NCBI RefSeq assembly: GCF_034008315.1 | Contig: NZ_CP125377.1 | Coordinates: 4,648,501-4,712,500, forward strand | Reading direction: 5' to 3' | Length of the DNA stretch: 64,000 nucleotides | DNA from: Pseudomonas sp. P8_241 | GTDB lineage: Bacteria; Pseudomonadota; Gammaproteobacteria; Pseudomonadales; Pseudomonadaceae | Shown: piece by piece, positions 17,535 through 28,092 of the stretch | Numbering within the stretch: the stretch's first letter is position 1 | Layout of the letters: every line of letters starts with the position of its first letter | Notes under the pieces: generated by a model | What the model saw: the letters and a program-made list of their open reading frames with translations, nothing else | Database searches by the model: none | Told to the model about the DNA's origin: nothing | Translations under genes and position numbers: made by a program

Positions 17535-18983
17535 TTAGCGCGGGAAAGCTGGCGGGTTTACACCGGCCATGTCTTCCATCACGCGAACCACCTGGCAGCT
17601 GTAACCGAACTCGTTGTCGTACCAGACGTACAGAACAACGCGGTTATCCTGGGTAATGGTCGCTTCCGCGTCCACAACGCCTGCGTGGCGCGAGCCAACG
17701 AAGTCGGTGGAAACCACTTCCTGGGAGCTCACGTAATCGATCTGCTTATGCAGATCCGAGTGCATGGCCATCTGGCGCAGGTACTCGTTGATCTCTTCGC
17801 GAGTGGTGGCCTTTTCCAGGTTCAGGTTCAGGATAGCCATCGACACGTTTGGCGTAGGAACGCGGATCGCGTTGCCGGTCAGCTTGCCCTTGAGCACTGG
17901 CAGCGCCTTGGCGGCTGCGGTGGCGGCACCGGTCTCGGTGATCACCATGTTCAACGGCGCGGCGCGGCCACGACGGCTGCCCTTGTGGAAGTTGTCGATC
18001 AGGTTCTGGTCGTTGGTGAACGAGTGAACGGTTTCAACGTGGCCGTTGACGATGCCAAACTTGTCGTTGACTGCCTTGAGCACCGGCACGATGGCGTTGG
18101 TGGTGCAGGAAGCCGCCGAGATGATCTTGTCGTCAGGGGTGATTTCGCCGTGGTTGATACCATGCACGATGTTCTTCAGCGCGCCCTTGCCAGGTGCGGT
18201 GAGGATCACGCGGGCAGCGCCCGGGCAGGCCAGGTGCTGGCCCAGGCCATCGGCGTCACGCCATACACCGGTGTTGTCGACGATCAGAGCGTTTTCGATG
18301 CCGTACTGGGTATAGTCGACTTCGGCCGGGCTCTTGGCGTAGATCACCTGGATCAGGTTGCCGTTGGCGGTGATGGTGTTGTTGGCTTCATCAATGGTGA
18401 TGGTGCCATCGAACGGACCATGGACCGAGTCGCGACGCAGAAGGCTGGCACGCTTGACCAGATCGTTCTCGGCGCCCTTGCGGACCACGATGGCGCGCAG
18501 ACGCAGGCCGTCGCCACCACCGGTTTTCTCGATCAGGATGCGCGCCAGCAGACGGCCGATACGACCGAAGCCGTACAGGACAACGTCGGTGCCTTTGCGG
18601 GCGGAAGCGTTCTGCTGACCAACCACGTCAGCCAGTTCTTCACGGACGAACTGCTCGGCAGTACGGCCATTGCCTTCGGCCTTGAACTTGGCCGCCAGCT
18701 TGCCCAGATCCACCGAAGCGGCGCCGAGCTTGAGTTCGCTCATCGCCTTGATCAGCGGGAATGTTTCGTGGACGGACAGCTCGCTTTCGTCGGACTGACG
18801 GTGACGAGCAAAGCGGTGAGCTTTGAGAATCGCAATGACTGAACGATTGATCAGGCTGCGGCCATAGATCGAGCTCACCACGTTGTTATTGCGGTAGAGC
18901 TGACCGATAAGCGGAATCATCGCTTCTGCGAGTGCTTCACGGTCGATCCATTCACCAAGACACTGGTCGGGCTTCTGAGTCAC
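17535..18983 (-). CDS. gap: Glyceraldehyde-3-phosphate dehydrogenase with long N-terminal extension
   Basis: 482 residues from GTG at 18983 (AAGG upstream); ATG at 18998 is the alternative. The NAD(P) fold begins with GFGRIGRLL at about residue 138 and the catalytic Cys is C293 in AASCTTNAIVP. Canonical GAPDH is near 335 residues, so about 130 residues are added in front (CLGEWIDREALAEAMIPLIG, then HRFARHR). The type is known in Pseudomonas next to mfd and is thought to be a second, possibly gluconeogenic GAPDH; cofactor preference cannot be read here. It is divergent from mfd across a 378-bp control region. Confidence 0.9.
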   Translation of the reverse strand: MTQKPDQCLGEWIDREALAEAMIPLIGQLYRNNNVVSSIYGRSLINRSVIAILKAHRFARHRQSDESELSVHETFPLIKAMSELKLGAASVDLGKLAAKFKAEGNGRTAEQFVREELADVVGQQNASARKGTDVVLYGFGRIGRLLARILIEKTGGGDGLRLRAIVVRKGAENDLVKRASLLRRDSVHGPFDGTITIDEANNTITANGNLIQVIYAKSPAEVDYTQYGIENALIVDNTGVWRDADGLGQHLACPGAARVILTAPGKGALKNIVHGINHGEITPDDKIISAASCTTNAIVPVLKAVNDKFGIVNGHVETVHSFTNDQNLIDNFHKGSRRGRAAPLNMVITETGAATAAAKALPVLKGKLTGNAIRVPTPNVSMAILNLNLEKATTREEINEYLRQMAMHSDLHKQIDYVSSQEVVSTDFVGSRHAGVVDAEATITQDNRVVLYVWYDNEFGYSCQVVRVMEDMAGVNPPAFPR

Positions 18984-19196
18984 GGGAACCTTCCACATGT
19001 AGGGGCAGAAAAAAGGGGCTACATTATGCCGCCCTGTGACGCGTGTAGCAATGCGCGCCTGTCGTGCAACCGGTAACAAATTCGCCTTCAAAAAAATCAC
19101 GCCCCGCTGGAGCCCAATAAAACCGGGGCTCGCAGCGCCGTCATTTTTTTGGAGACAACGCCACCTTATCCGTAACCCTCCGTAACACCTGCTCGT

Positions 19197-19260
19197 TTTA
19201 CCACTACATATCCGTTGTTTATCAGTAAAAAACCGGCGTTTTTTGTCTTTACCACTACAT
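19197..19260. promoter_or_regulatory. 13-bp direct repeat in the gap/mfd control region
   Basis: The 378-bp space between gap and mfd holds no gene. TTTACCACTACAT occurs exactly at 19197-19209 and 19248-19260, same orientation, 51 bp apart. An A6/T6 mini-dyad (19227-19244) lies between them, and CCGTAAC is repeated with a 10-bp period at 19170 and 19180. The repeat's ACTACA part resembles a half-site of RpiR-family (HexR/RccR) operators, and RccR is known to act on gluconeogenic genes in P. fluorescens. The assignment is a suggestion. Confidence 0.6.
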
Positions 19261-19361
19261 TTCGCCAAACCTGCGTAATAGACACAGTCTGCAACTGACA
19301 GGCGGCACCCTTGACCGCTACAATTACCGACTTTGTCGCAACGCTTGGAGCTCAACCTTCC

Positions 19362-22300
19362 GTGCCCGTTCTGCGTCTACCGCTTCTCCCTGCCGCGGCA
19401 GGTAAACAGCACTGGGGCAACCTGCCCGGTGCCGCCCTCAGCCTGGCCATTGCCGAGGCTGCGAGCGCTGCCAAGCGCTTTACCTTGCTGCTGACCGCCG
19501 ATAGCCAAAGTGCTGAACGGCTGGAACAGGAGCTGAGTTTCTTCGCTCCGGATTTGCCTGTGCTGCATTTCCCCGACTGGGAAACCCTGCCCTACGACCT
19601 GTTTTCGCCGCACCAGGACATCATTTCCCAGCGCATTGCCAGCTTGTACCGGCTGCCGGAGCTGGAGCATGGCGTGCTGGTCGTGCCGATCACTACGGCC
19701 CTGCATCGTCTGGCGCCAACCAAGTTCCTGCTCGGCAGCAGCCTGGTGCTCGACGTCGGGCAGAAGCTCGACGTCGAACAAATGCGCACCCGCCTGGAAG
19801 CGACCGGCTACCGCTACGTCGACACCGTGTACGAGCATGGCGAATTTACCGTACGCGGTTCGCTGATCGATCTGTTCCCGATGGGCAGTAAACTGCCCTA
19901 TCGCATCGACCTGTTCGACGACGAAATCGAAACCCTGCGCACCTTCGACCCGGAAAATCAGCGCTCCATCGACAAGGTCGATTCGGTCAAGCTGCTGCCG
20001 GCCCGGGAATTTCCGCTGCAAAAGGATGCGGTCACCCGCTTCAAGGCGCGGTTCCGTGAGCGCTTCGACGTCGACTTCCGCCGCTGCCCGATTTTCCAGG
20101 ACTTGAGCAGCGGGATTACCCCGGCCGGTATCGAGTACTACCTGCCGCTATTCTTCGACGAAACCTCGACCCTGTTCGATTACCTGCCCCAGGACACCCA
20201 AGTGTTCTCGCTGCCAGGCATCGAGCAGGCCGCGGAAAACTTCTGGAACGATGTACGCAATCGCTACGAAGAGCGCCGCGTCGATCCATCCCGTCCTTTA
20301 TTGCCACCCGCCGAGTTGTTCCTGCCGGTGGAAGACTGCTTCGCGCGCCTGAAGAACTGGCCGCGCGTGGTCGCCAGTCAACAGGATGTCGAAAGCGGCG
20401 CCGGTCGCGAACGCTTCCCCGCTCAAGAGTTGCCCAACCTTGCGATCGAAGCCAAGGCTACCCAGCCGTTGGCGGCACTGGCGAACTTCCTCGATGAGTT
20501 CCCCGGACGCGTGCTGTTTACCGCCGAGTCCGCGGGCCGTCGCGAAGTGCTGCTCGAACTGCTGGAGCGCCTGAAGCTGCGACCGAAAACCGTCGACAGC
20601 TGGCCGGACTTCGTCGCGGGCAAGGATCGCCTGGCGATCACCATCGCCCCACTGGATGAAGGCTTGCTGCTGGACGAACCGGCCCTGGCACTGGTTGCCG
20701 AAAGCCCGCTGTTCGGTCAACGCGTGATGCAACGCCGTCGCCGCGAAAAACGCGCCGACGCCAACAACGACGCGGTCATCAAGAACCTCACCGAATTGCG
20801 CGAAGGCGCGCCGGTGGTACACATCGATCATGGCGTCGGCCGATACCTGGGCCTGGCGACCCTGGAAATCGACAGCCAGACCGCGGAATTCCTCGCCCTG
20901 GAATACGCCGAAGGCGCCAAGCTCTACGTGCCGGTGGCCAACCTGCATTTGATCGCCCGATACACCGGCAGTGACGACGCCCTGGCCCCGCTACACCGCC
21001 TCGGCTCCGAGACCTGGCAGAAAGCCAAGCGCAAGGCTGCCGAACAGGTGCGCGACGTGGCGGCAGAACTGCTCGACATCTATGCCCGTCGTGCCGCCCG
21101 TGAAGGCTACGCCTTCGCCGACCCGAAAGCCGACTACGCCACCTTCAGCGCCGGCTTCCCGTTCGAAGAAACGCCCGATCAGCAAACCACCATCGACGCC
21201 GTGCGCGAAGACATGCTTGCGCCAAAACCGATGGATCGTCTGGTGTGCGGCGACGTAGGTTTCGGCAAGACCGAAGTGGCCATGCGCGCCGCATTTATCG
21301 CTGTGCATGGCGGTCGTCAGGTCGCGATCCTGGTGCCAACCACCCTGCTCGCCCAGCAGCATTACAACAGCTTCCGCGACCGCTTCGCCGACTGGCCGGT
21401 GACCGTGGAAGTGATGAGCCGCTTCAAGTCGACCAAGGAAGTCAACGCAGCGGTCGCTGACCTTGCAGAAGGCAAGATCGACATCGTCATCGGTACGCAC
21501 AAGCTGTTGCAGGACGACGTAAAGATCAAAAACCTCGGCCTGGTGATCATCGACGAAGAACACCGCTTCGGCGTGCGCCAGAAAGAACAGTTGAAGGCGC
21601 TGCGCAGCGAAGTCGACATCCTGACCCTGACCGCCACGCCGATTCCGCGCACGCTGAACATGGCGGTCTCAGGCATGCGCGATCTCTCGATCATCGCCAC
21701 GCCGCCGGCCCGTCGCCTGTCGGTGCGCACCTTCGTCATGGAGCAGAACAAAAGCACGGTCAAAGAGGCCCTGCTGCGCGAGCTGCTGCGTGGCGGCCAG
21801 GTCTACTACCTGCACAACGATGTGAAAACCATCGAGAAATGTGCCGCCGACCTCGCCGAACTGGTGCCCGAAGCGCGGATCGGCATCGGCCACGGGCAGA
21901 TGCGCGAACGCGAACTCGAACAGGTGATGAGCGACTTCTACCACAAGCGCTTCAACGTGCTGATTGCCTCGACCATCATCGAGACCGGCATCGACGTGCC
22001 GAGCGCCAACACCATCATCATCGAGCGTGCCGACAAGTTCGGCCTGGCGCAGCTGCACCAGTTGCGCGGCCGCGTCGGACGCAGTCACCACCAGGCGTAT
22101 GCCTACTTGCTGACACCGCCGCGCCAGCAAATCACCACTGACGCGGAAAAGCGCCTGGAAGCGATTGCCAACACCCAGGACCTCGGTGCGGGCTTCGTGC
22201 TTGCTACCAACGACCTCGAAATCCGTGGCGCTGGCGAATTGCTCGGGGACGGTCAGAGCGGGCAGATCCAGGCGGTCGGTTTTACCCTGTACATGGAAAT

Positions 22301-22811
22301 GCTCGAGCGCGCCGTGAAGTCGATCCGCAAGGGCGAGCAGCCGAACCTCGATCAACCGCTGGGCGGTGGTCCGGAAGTCAACCTGCGTGTACCTGCGCTC
22401 ATTCCCGAAGACTATCTGCCGGACGTTCACACCCGCCTGATTCTTTACAAGCGCATCGCCTCGGCTACCGACGAGGAAGGCCTCAAGGACTTGCAGGTGG
22501 AGATGATCGACCGTTTCGGCCTGCTGCCGGAGCCGACCAAGAACCTGATGCGCATCACTGCCCTGAAATTGCAGGCCGAGATACTGGGTATCAAGAAAGT
22601 CGATGGCGGGCCGCAAGGTGGGCGCATCGAGTTCGCGGCGCAGACACCGGTCGACCCGCTGACCCTGATCAAGCTGATCCAGAGCCAGCCAAAACGTTAC
22701 AAATTCGAAGGAGCCACGATGTTCAAGTTCATGGTTCCGATGGAGCGTCCGGAAGAGCGCTTTAATACTGTAGAGGCGCTGCTCGAGCGCCTCATCCCGA
22801 AAACTGCTTGA
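19362..22811 (+). CDS. mfd: Transcription-repair coupling factor
   Basis: 1149 residues from GTG at 19362 (VPVLRLPLLPAAAGKQHW); GGAG lies 11 bases upstream. The order is UvrB-homology part (about 1-330), RNA-polymerase interaction part with VVHIDHGVGRY, SF2 translocase with Walker A GDVGFGKTEVA near residue 630 and DEEHRFG near 730, and the C-terminal UvrA-masking domain. It removes RNA polymerase stalled at DNA damage and recruits UvrA. A TTG at 19311 would add 17 residues but has no ribosome-binding site. csiV follows after 10 bp. Confidence 0.97.
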   Translation: MPVLRLPLLPAAAGKQHWGNLPGAALSLAIAEAASAAKRFTLLLTADSQSAERLEQELSFFAPDLPVLHFPDWETLPYDLFSPHQDIISQRIASLYRLPELEHGVLVVPITTALHRLAPTKFLLGSSLVLDVGQKLDVEQMRTRLEATGYRYVDTVYEHGEFTVRGSLIDLFPMGSKLPYRIDLFDDEIETLRTFDPENQRSIDKVDSVKLLPAREFPLQKDAVTRFKARFRERFDVDFRRCPIFQDLSSGITPAGIEYYLPLFFDETSTLFDYLPQDTQVFSLPGIEQAAENFWNDVRNRYEERRVDPSRPLLPPAELFLPVEDCFARLKNWPRVVASQQDVESGAGRERFPAQELPNLAIEAKATQPLAALANFLDEFPGRVLFTAESAGRREVLLELLERLKLRPKTVDSWPDFVAGKDRLAITIAPLDEGLLLDEPALALVAESPLFGQRVMQRRRREKRADANNDAVIKNLTELREGAPVVHIDHGVGRYLGLATLEIDSQTAEFLALEYAEGAKLYVPVANLHLIARYTGSDDALAPLHRLGSETWQKAKRKAAEQVRDVAAELLDIYARRAAREGYAFADPKADYATFSAGFPFEETPDQQTTIDAVREDMLAPKPMDRLVCGDVGFGKTEVAMRAAFIAVHGGRQVAILVPTTLLAQQHYNSFRDRFADWPVTVEVMSRFKSTKEVNAAVADLAEGKIDIVIGTHKLLQDDVKIKNLGLVIIDEEHRFGVRQKEQLKALRSEVDILTLTATPIPRTLNMAVSGMRDLSIIATPPARRLSVRTFVMEQNKSTVKEALLRELLRGGQVYYLHNDVKTIEKCAADLAELVPEARIGIGHGQMRERELEQVMSDFYHKRFNVLIASTIIETGIDVPSANTIIIERADKFGLAQLHQLRGRVGRSHHQAYAYLLTPPRQQITTDAEKRLEAIANTQDLGAGFVLATNDLEIRGAGELLGDGQSGQIQAVGFTLYMEMLERAVKSIRKGEQPNLDQPLGGGPEVNLRVPALIPEDYLPDVHTRLILYKRIASATDEEGLKDLQVEMIDRFGLLPEPTKNLMRITALKLQAEILGIKKVDGGPQGGRIEFAAQTPVDPLTLIKLIQSQPKRYKFEGATMFKFMVPMERPEERFNTVEALLERLIPKTA

Positions 22812-22821
22812 AGGACGCCGC

Positions 22822-23388
22822 ATGCGCCTGTTTCGCTCACTGACCTTGTTGATCGCGTTGGTCGCGCCATCGGTATTTGCCGATGATCTGTATCAAGTTG
22901 AAATGATTCTGGTGCGTCAGAACGCCGTACCGGCGATTGTCGTCCGCGCCGCGCCGGAAGACTGGGCGGCGGGTGCCCAGCCCGTCAGCCAGGACAGCTT
23001 ACGTACGCCGAGCCTGAATCCTGAAGTGGAAAAGCTCACTGCCAGCAACGAATACAGCGTCCTGTTGCACAAGGCATGGCAGCAGACGTTCGGTGAGACC
23101 GCGGTCAAGGTGGCGATCAGCGACGGCAAGGAGCAATTCGGCCAATATCCGATTGAAGGCACCCTGAACCTGACGCTTGGACGCTTCACCGATGTAGACG
23201 CCGATTTTTGGGTCAACCAGTTCGACAGCGAAGGTCTGGTCACCGCCAGCGAACGCCTGAAACAGGAAAGCCACACCAAGAATGGCCAGCTCAACTTCCT
23301 CGACAACGGCCACCTGGGCCTGCTGATCAAGATTACTTCCTTGACGGCGCCCGCACCCCGGGAAGCCCCTGAAGTCGTCCCTGACTGA
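22822..23388 (+). CDS. csiV: CsiV family periplasmic protein
   Basis: 188 residues with a signal peptide ending in PSVFA. The mature start DDLYQVEMILVRQ is typical of the CsiV family, known from Vibrio as a peptidoglycan-binding protein needed for proper cell-wall assembly under LpoA/PBP1a control. The C-terminus is short and Pro-rich (APAPREAPEVVPD). It is 10 bp after mfd and 10 bp before the helicase gene, so the three likely share a transcript. Function in Pseudomonas is inferred from the family only. Confidence 0.83.
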   Translation: MRLFRSLTLLIALVAPSVFADDLYQVEMILVRQNAVPAIVVRAAPEDWAAGAQPVSQDSLRTPSLNPEVEKLTASNEYSVLLHKAWQQTFGETAVKVAISDGKEQFGQYPIEGTLNLTLGRFTDVDADFWVNQFDSEGLVTASERLKQESHTKNGQLNFLDNGHLGLLIKITSLTAPAPREAPEVVPD

Positions 23389-23398
23389 TTGAAACCCA

Positions 23399-26092
23399 AT
23401 GTCCGCGACCCTGAGCAAACCCCTGGGACCTTCCTGGGTCAGCCGATTCAAGGAACAGAGCCTGGAGCGTGGCCGCCGCTACGCACTGGAAAACCGAGTC
23501 AGGATCGTCGAGGCGGGCGACGCTACGATCATCGCGGCATGCGAGGGCTCTGGTGGTAACGTTTACCGGCAGACCATTCGCCTGCGCGAGTCGGCCAAAG
23601 GCACCTTGCTGATGGTCGATGCGACATGCTCCTGCCCGGTCCACAACAACTGCAAACATTGTGCAGCGGTGCTGCTGCAAGTGCAGGAAACCCTCGACTA
23701 TCCGGCGGCGGCGAAAGATGCCGAACTTCTGGAAAAACTCCAGGCCGTACTGGAAAACAGAAACCCGAAAGCGCCGCCGCAAGTACTGGTAGACAACGTG
23801 CAACCGGTGCCGCGCCTGTGGCTGGCAAGCATCGAGTTCAGCGCCTTCGAGCCGCGCAACGGGCGAATGCAGCGCTATATCCAGCATCGTGCGGCGCTGT
23901 CATTCAGTTATCTGGACGAATACGTTAGCGGCCAGAAAAATACCGACATCCTGATTCGCCAGGAGACTCAGACACTGCGGATAAAACGTCATCCGGAAGT
24001 GGAGCAGTCCTACCGCGAACAGCTGCGAATCCTCGGGTTCAAGATCGCCACCCGGCAAAGCAAGGCCCTGCCGGAAAGTGCTGGCGAACTGTTCGAGATG
24101 GTCAACGACAGCGCCTGGCTGACCTTCACCCTCAACGAACTGCCTAAGCTGCGCACTCAGGGCTGGGAATTGCAGATCGACGAAGACTTCGGTTTTGACC
24201 TGACCGCCGTGGACGACTGGTACGCCACGGTTGAGCAGGCACCGGAGCGCGACTGGTTCGATCTGGAACTCGGAATCATCGTCAACGGCGAACGACTGAG
24301 CCTGTTGCCGATCCTGCTCAATCTGATGCGTTCGCACACCGAAATCCTCAACCCGGAACGCCTGGCCCGGCGTCGTGACGACGAGTTGATCCTGGTGAAC
24401 ATCCCCCATCGACCGAACTCCGAGCACGGCCCACTGCAGGTCGCTCTGCCCTTCGGCCGATTGAAACCGGTGCTGGCGACCCTCGGCGAGTTCTACCTGC
24501 AGGAACCCGGCGAAACCACGCTGCGCCTAAGCAAGGCCGATGCCACACGACTGAACCCGCTGGAAGGCTTGCCGCTTCTTTGGGAGGGTGGCGAACAGAT
24601 ACGCACCTTTGCCCAACGCCTGCGCGACATCAAGGATTACACCGCTGCCGCGCCGGAAGGCTTGAACGCAACATTGCGCCCCTACCAGCTCGAAGGCCTG
24701 AGCTGGATGCAGTCGTTGCGACAACTGGAAGTGGGCGGGATACTCGCGGATGACATGGGCCTAGGCAAAACCCTACAGACGCTGGCACACATTCTCACCG
24801 AGAAAATTGCCGGTCGCCTTGATCGACCCTGCATGGTGGTCATGCCCACCAGCCTGATTCCCAATTGGCTCGACGAAGCGGCACATTTCACGCCGCAGCT
24901 CAAAGTGCTGGCGCTGTACGGTGCCGGCCGCAAGAAACACTTCGAAAAAATGGCCGATTACGACCTGATTCTGACGACCTACGCGTTACTGCCCAAGGAT
25001 GTCGAACGCCTCGCGGCGCAGCCTTTTCACATACTGGTGCTGGATGAAGCGCAGTACATCAAGAATCCGACCAGCAAGGCGGCCCAGGCGGCTCGCGAAC
25101 TGAATGCACGCCAACGCCTGTGCCTGAGCGGCACGCCACTGGAGAACCATCTCGGTGAACTCTGGTCGCTGTTTCATTTCCTGCTGCCCGGCTGGCTCGG
25201 CGATGTAAAAAGCTTCAACCGCGATTACCGCGTGCCGATTGAAAAGCGCACCAGCGAAGTACGACTTCAGCACCTCAACGGCCGGATAAAACCCTTCCTC
25301 CTGCGCCGAACCAAGGAACAGGTGGCCACCGAACTGCCGCCAAAAACCGAAATCATCCACTGGGTCGAACTCAACGAAGCCCAGCGTGACGTTTACGAAA
25401 CCATGCGCCTGGCCATGGACAAGAAAGTCCGCGACGAGATCACACGCAAGGGTGTGGCGCGTAGTCAGATCATCATTCTTGAAGCGCTGCTGAAACTGCG
25501 GCAGGTGTGCTGCGATTTGCGCCTGATCAACGACGCCACCCTGCCAGCGCGCGGCAGCACGTCAGGCAAGCTCGACAGCCTGATGGAGATGCTCGAAGAA
25601 TTATTTGAAGAAGGCCGGCGGATTCTACTGTTCTCGCAATTCACTTCAATGCTGTCGCTGATCGAGGACGAGCTGAAAAAACGCGGCGTCGCTTATGCGT
25701 TATTGACCGGGCAGACCCGCGACCGGCGAACGCCAGTGAAGGAATTCCAGAGCGGCAAGCGTCAGATTTTCCTGATCAGCCTGAAGGCCGGAGGCGTTGG
25801 CCTGAACCTGACCGAAGCAGACACCGTGATTCACTACGATCCGTGGTGGAACCCGGCGACGGAAAACCAGGCAACCGACCGCGCGTATCGCATCGGACAG
25901 GAGAAGCCGGTATTCGTCTACAAGCTGATTGCCCGAGGAACGGTGGAGGAGAAAATTCAGCATCTGCAGAAGGAAAAATCCGACCTGGCGGCAGGCGTAT
26001 TGGATGGACGCCAGGCTGGGGACTGGAAACTGCAGAGCGATGATATCGAGGCGTTGTTTGCACCATTGCCGGATAAGCTTGAAAAGCGCTGA
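23399..26092 (+). CDS. SNF2-family helicase with SWIM zinc finger
   Basis: 897 residues. The SWIM finger has the CxCxnCxH pattern at C77, C79, C85 and H87 (CSCPVHNNCKHC). A long middle part of unknown fold follows (about 110-410). The C-terminal SNF2 ATPase has Walker A DDMGLGKT near residue 453, box II DEAQYIKN near 548, LSGTPLEN, and the helicase motifs GGVGLNLTEAD and ATDRAYRIGQ. Proteins of this type are DNA translocases; a role in repair or transcription is plausible given mfd just upstream, but nothing specific is shown. Not RapA, which lacks the SWIM finger. Confidence 0.9.
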   Translation: MSATLSKPLGPSWVSRFKEQSLERGRRYALENRVRIVEAGDATIIAACEGSGGNVYRQTIRLRESAKGTLLMVDATCSCPVHNNCKHCAAVLLQVQETLDYPAAAKDAELLEKLQAVLENRNPKAPPQVLVDNVQPVPRLWLASIEFSAFEPRNGRMQRYIQHRAALSFSYLDEYVSGQKNTDILIRQETQTLRIKRHPEVEQSYREQLRILGFKIATRQSKALPESAGELFEMVNDSAWLTFTLNELPKLRTQGWELQIDEDFGFDLTAVDDWYATVEQAPERDWFDLELGIIVNGERLSLLPILLNLMRSHTEILNPERLARRRDDELILVNIPHRPNSEHGPLQVALPFGRLKPVLATLGEFYLQEPGETTLRLSKADATRLNPLEGLPLLWEGGEQIRTFAQRLRDIKDYTAAAPEGLNATLRPYQLEGLSWMQSLRQLEVGGILADDMGLGKTLQTLAHILTEKIAGRLDRPCMVVMPTSLIPNWLDEAAHFTPQLKVLALYGAGRKKHFEKMADYDLILTTYALLPKDVERLAAQPFHILVLDEAQYIKNPTSKAAQAARELNARQRLCLSGTPLENHLGELWSLFHFLLPGWLGDVKSFNRDYRVPIEKRTSEVRLQHLNGRIKPFLLRRTKEQVATELPPKTEIIHWVELNEAQRDVYETMRLAMDKKVRDEITRKGVARSQIIILEALLKLRQVCCDLRLINDATLPARGSTSGKLDSLMEMLEELFEEGRRILLFSQFTSMLSLIEDELKKRGVAYALLTGQTRDRRTPVKEFQSGKRQIFLISLKAGGVGLNLTEADTVIHYDPWWNPATENQATDRAYRIGQEKPVFVYKLIARGTVEEKIQHLQKEKSDLAAGVLDGRQAGDWKLQSDDIEALFAPLPDKLEKR

Positions 26093-26120
26093 GACTCTCG
26101 GCACCTGATCCGGCCTCTTC

Positions 26121-26333
26121 TCTGGCAAGCCAGCTCCTACAGTGTCCGCGTCGAACACACCCCTGCGAACAACCCCAAACCTGTAGGAGCTGGCTTGCCA
26201 GCGAGAAACTCAACGCACCATCAAGCCAGACGTTGCCCCCACAGTAACCGCGTCGAACACAACCCCTGCGAACGACACCAAACCTGTAGGAGCTGGCTTG
26301 CCTGCGAAGAACTCAACGCGCAATCAAACCAGA
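26121..26333. repeat. REP array with a 102-bp tandem repeat
   Basis: Three REP copies with GTAGGAGCTGGCTTGCC or its complement lie between the convergent helicase and phosphorylase genes. In addition, a unit of about 85 bp beginning CCGCGTCGAACACA is present twice, at 26146 and 26248, with a few differences. Duplication of a REP together with its flank would explain this. Confidence 0.85.
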
Positions 26334-26334
26334 C

Positions 26335-27081
<747 letters not shown>

Positions 27082-28092
27082 TTAATCAATCAATTGAGCT
27101 TCTTTGAGTGCACCGACTGCCGCCAGCCACCGCGGGTCCTGACGGTATTCGATACCGGCAAACGACTGACGGCGCATCTGCGCAATGCGCGCAGATGGCT
27201 TGACCTTCAGGCGTTGCACGGCGCTCAGGGCCAACTCGGCGGCCGCACGATCGTTGCACACCAGACCCATGTCGCAGCCAGCAGTCAACGCAGCTTCAAT
27301 GCGGCTGGCGGCATCGCCAACCACATGGGCACCTGCCATGGACAGGTCATCGCTGAAAATCACACCATCAAATTGCAGTTCGCCCCGCAGAATATCCTGC
27401 AGCCAACGACGAGAAAAACCGGCAGGCCGGGAATCGACTTGTGGATAAATGACATGCGCAGGCATGACGGCAGCCAGTTGCTTGCTCAATTTTGCGAACG
27501 GCACCAGGTCGTTGGCACGGATTTCGTCGAGGCTGCGCTCGTCATTCGGGATCGCTACGTGAGAATCCGCCTCAGCCCAGCCGTGACCAGGAAAATGCTT
27601 GCCCGTCGCAGCCATACCGGCGGTATTCATACCGCGGATGAACGCACCGGCAAGTTGAGCGGCGCGCTCGGGATTGCTCTCGAAAGAGCGAGTGCCAACG
27701 ACGGCGCTGCGCTGATAGTCGAGGTCCAGTACCGGAGCAAAGCTGAGGTCCAGACCCACCGCCAGCACTTCAGTGGCCATGATCCAGCCACATTGCTCGG
27801 CCAGGTGTTCGGCATTGGGGTTATCGGCAATCGCGCGCATCGCCGGCAAACGGATGAATCCCTGTCGCAGGCGCTGAACCCGCCCACCCTCTTGATCCAC
27901 CGCCAACAACATGTCAGGACGTATGGCACGAATTGCCGCACTCAATTCACGCACCTGGCGTGGATGCTCAATGTTGCGAGCGAAAATGATCAGGCCGCCC
28001 ACTTCGGGCTGGCGCAACAATTGGCGATCTTCAGCCGTCAGCCAGGTACCGGCGACGTCCACCATCAACGAGCCTTGCAGGCCAGCAGTCAT
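27082..28092 (-). CDS. nagZ: Beta-N-acetylhexosaminidase, cell-wall recycling
   Basis: 336 residues, cytoplasmic GH3 enzyme. The catalytic loop KHFPGHGWAEADSH with its Asp-His pair, DQEGGRVQRLR and FSDDLSMAGA are typical of NagZ. It removes GlcNAc from 1,6-anhydroMurNAc peptides during peptidoglycan recycling, which feeds the AmpR/AmpC beta-lactamase signal in Pseudomonas. Its ATG overlaps the stop of a 37-codon ORF as ATGA, suggesting coupling to that ORF. It is followed after 9 bp by the phosphorylase gene. Confidence 0.96.
   Translation of the reverse strand: MTAGLQGSLMVDVAGTWLTAEDRQLLRQPEVGGLIIFARNIEHPRQVRELSAAIRAIRPDMLLAVDQEGGRVQRLRQGFIRLPAMRAIADNPNAEHLAEQCGWIMATEVLAVGLDLSFAPVLDLDYQRSAVVGTRSFESNPERAAQLAGAFIRGMNTAGMAATGKHFPGHGWAEADSHVAIPNDERSLDEIRANDLVPFAKLSKQLAAVMPAHVIYPQVDSRPAGFSRRWLQDILRGELQFDGVIFSDDLSMAGAHVVGDAASRIEAALTAGCDMGLVCNDRAAAELALSAVQRLKVKPSARIAQMRRQSFAGIEYRQDPRWLAAVGALKEAQLID

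Noticed and set aside
17535..19355. GAPDH frame extended to 606 codons
   Set aside because: The first 120 residues are Cys/Arg-rich, run through the AT-rich control region and lack a start with a ribosome-binding site; GTG at 18983 is far better.
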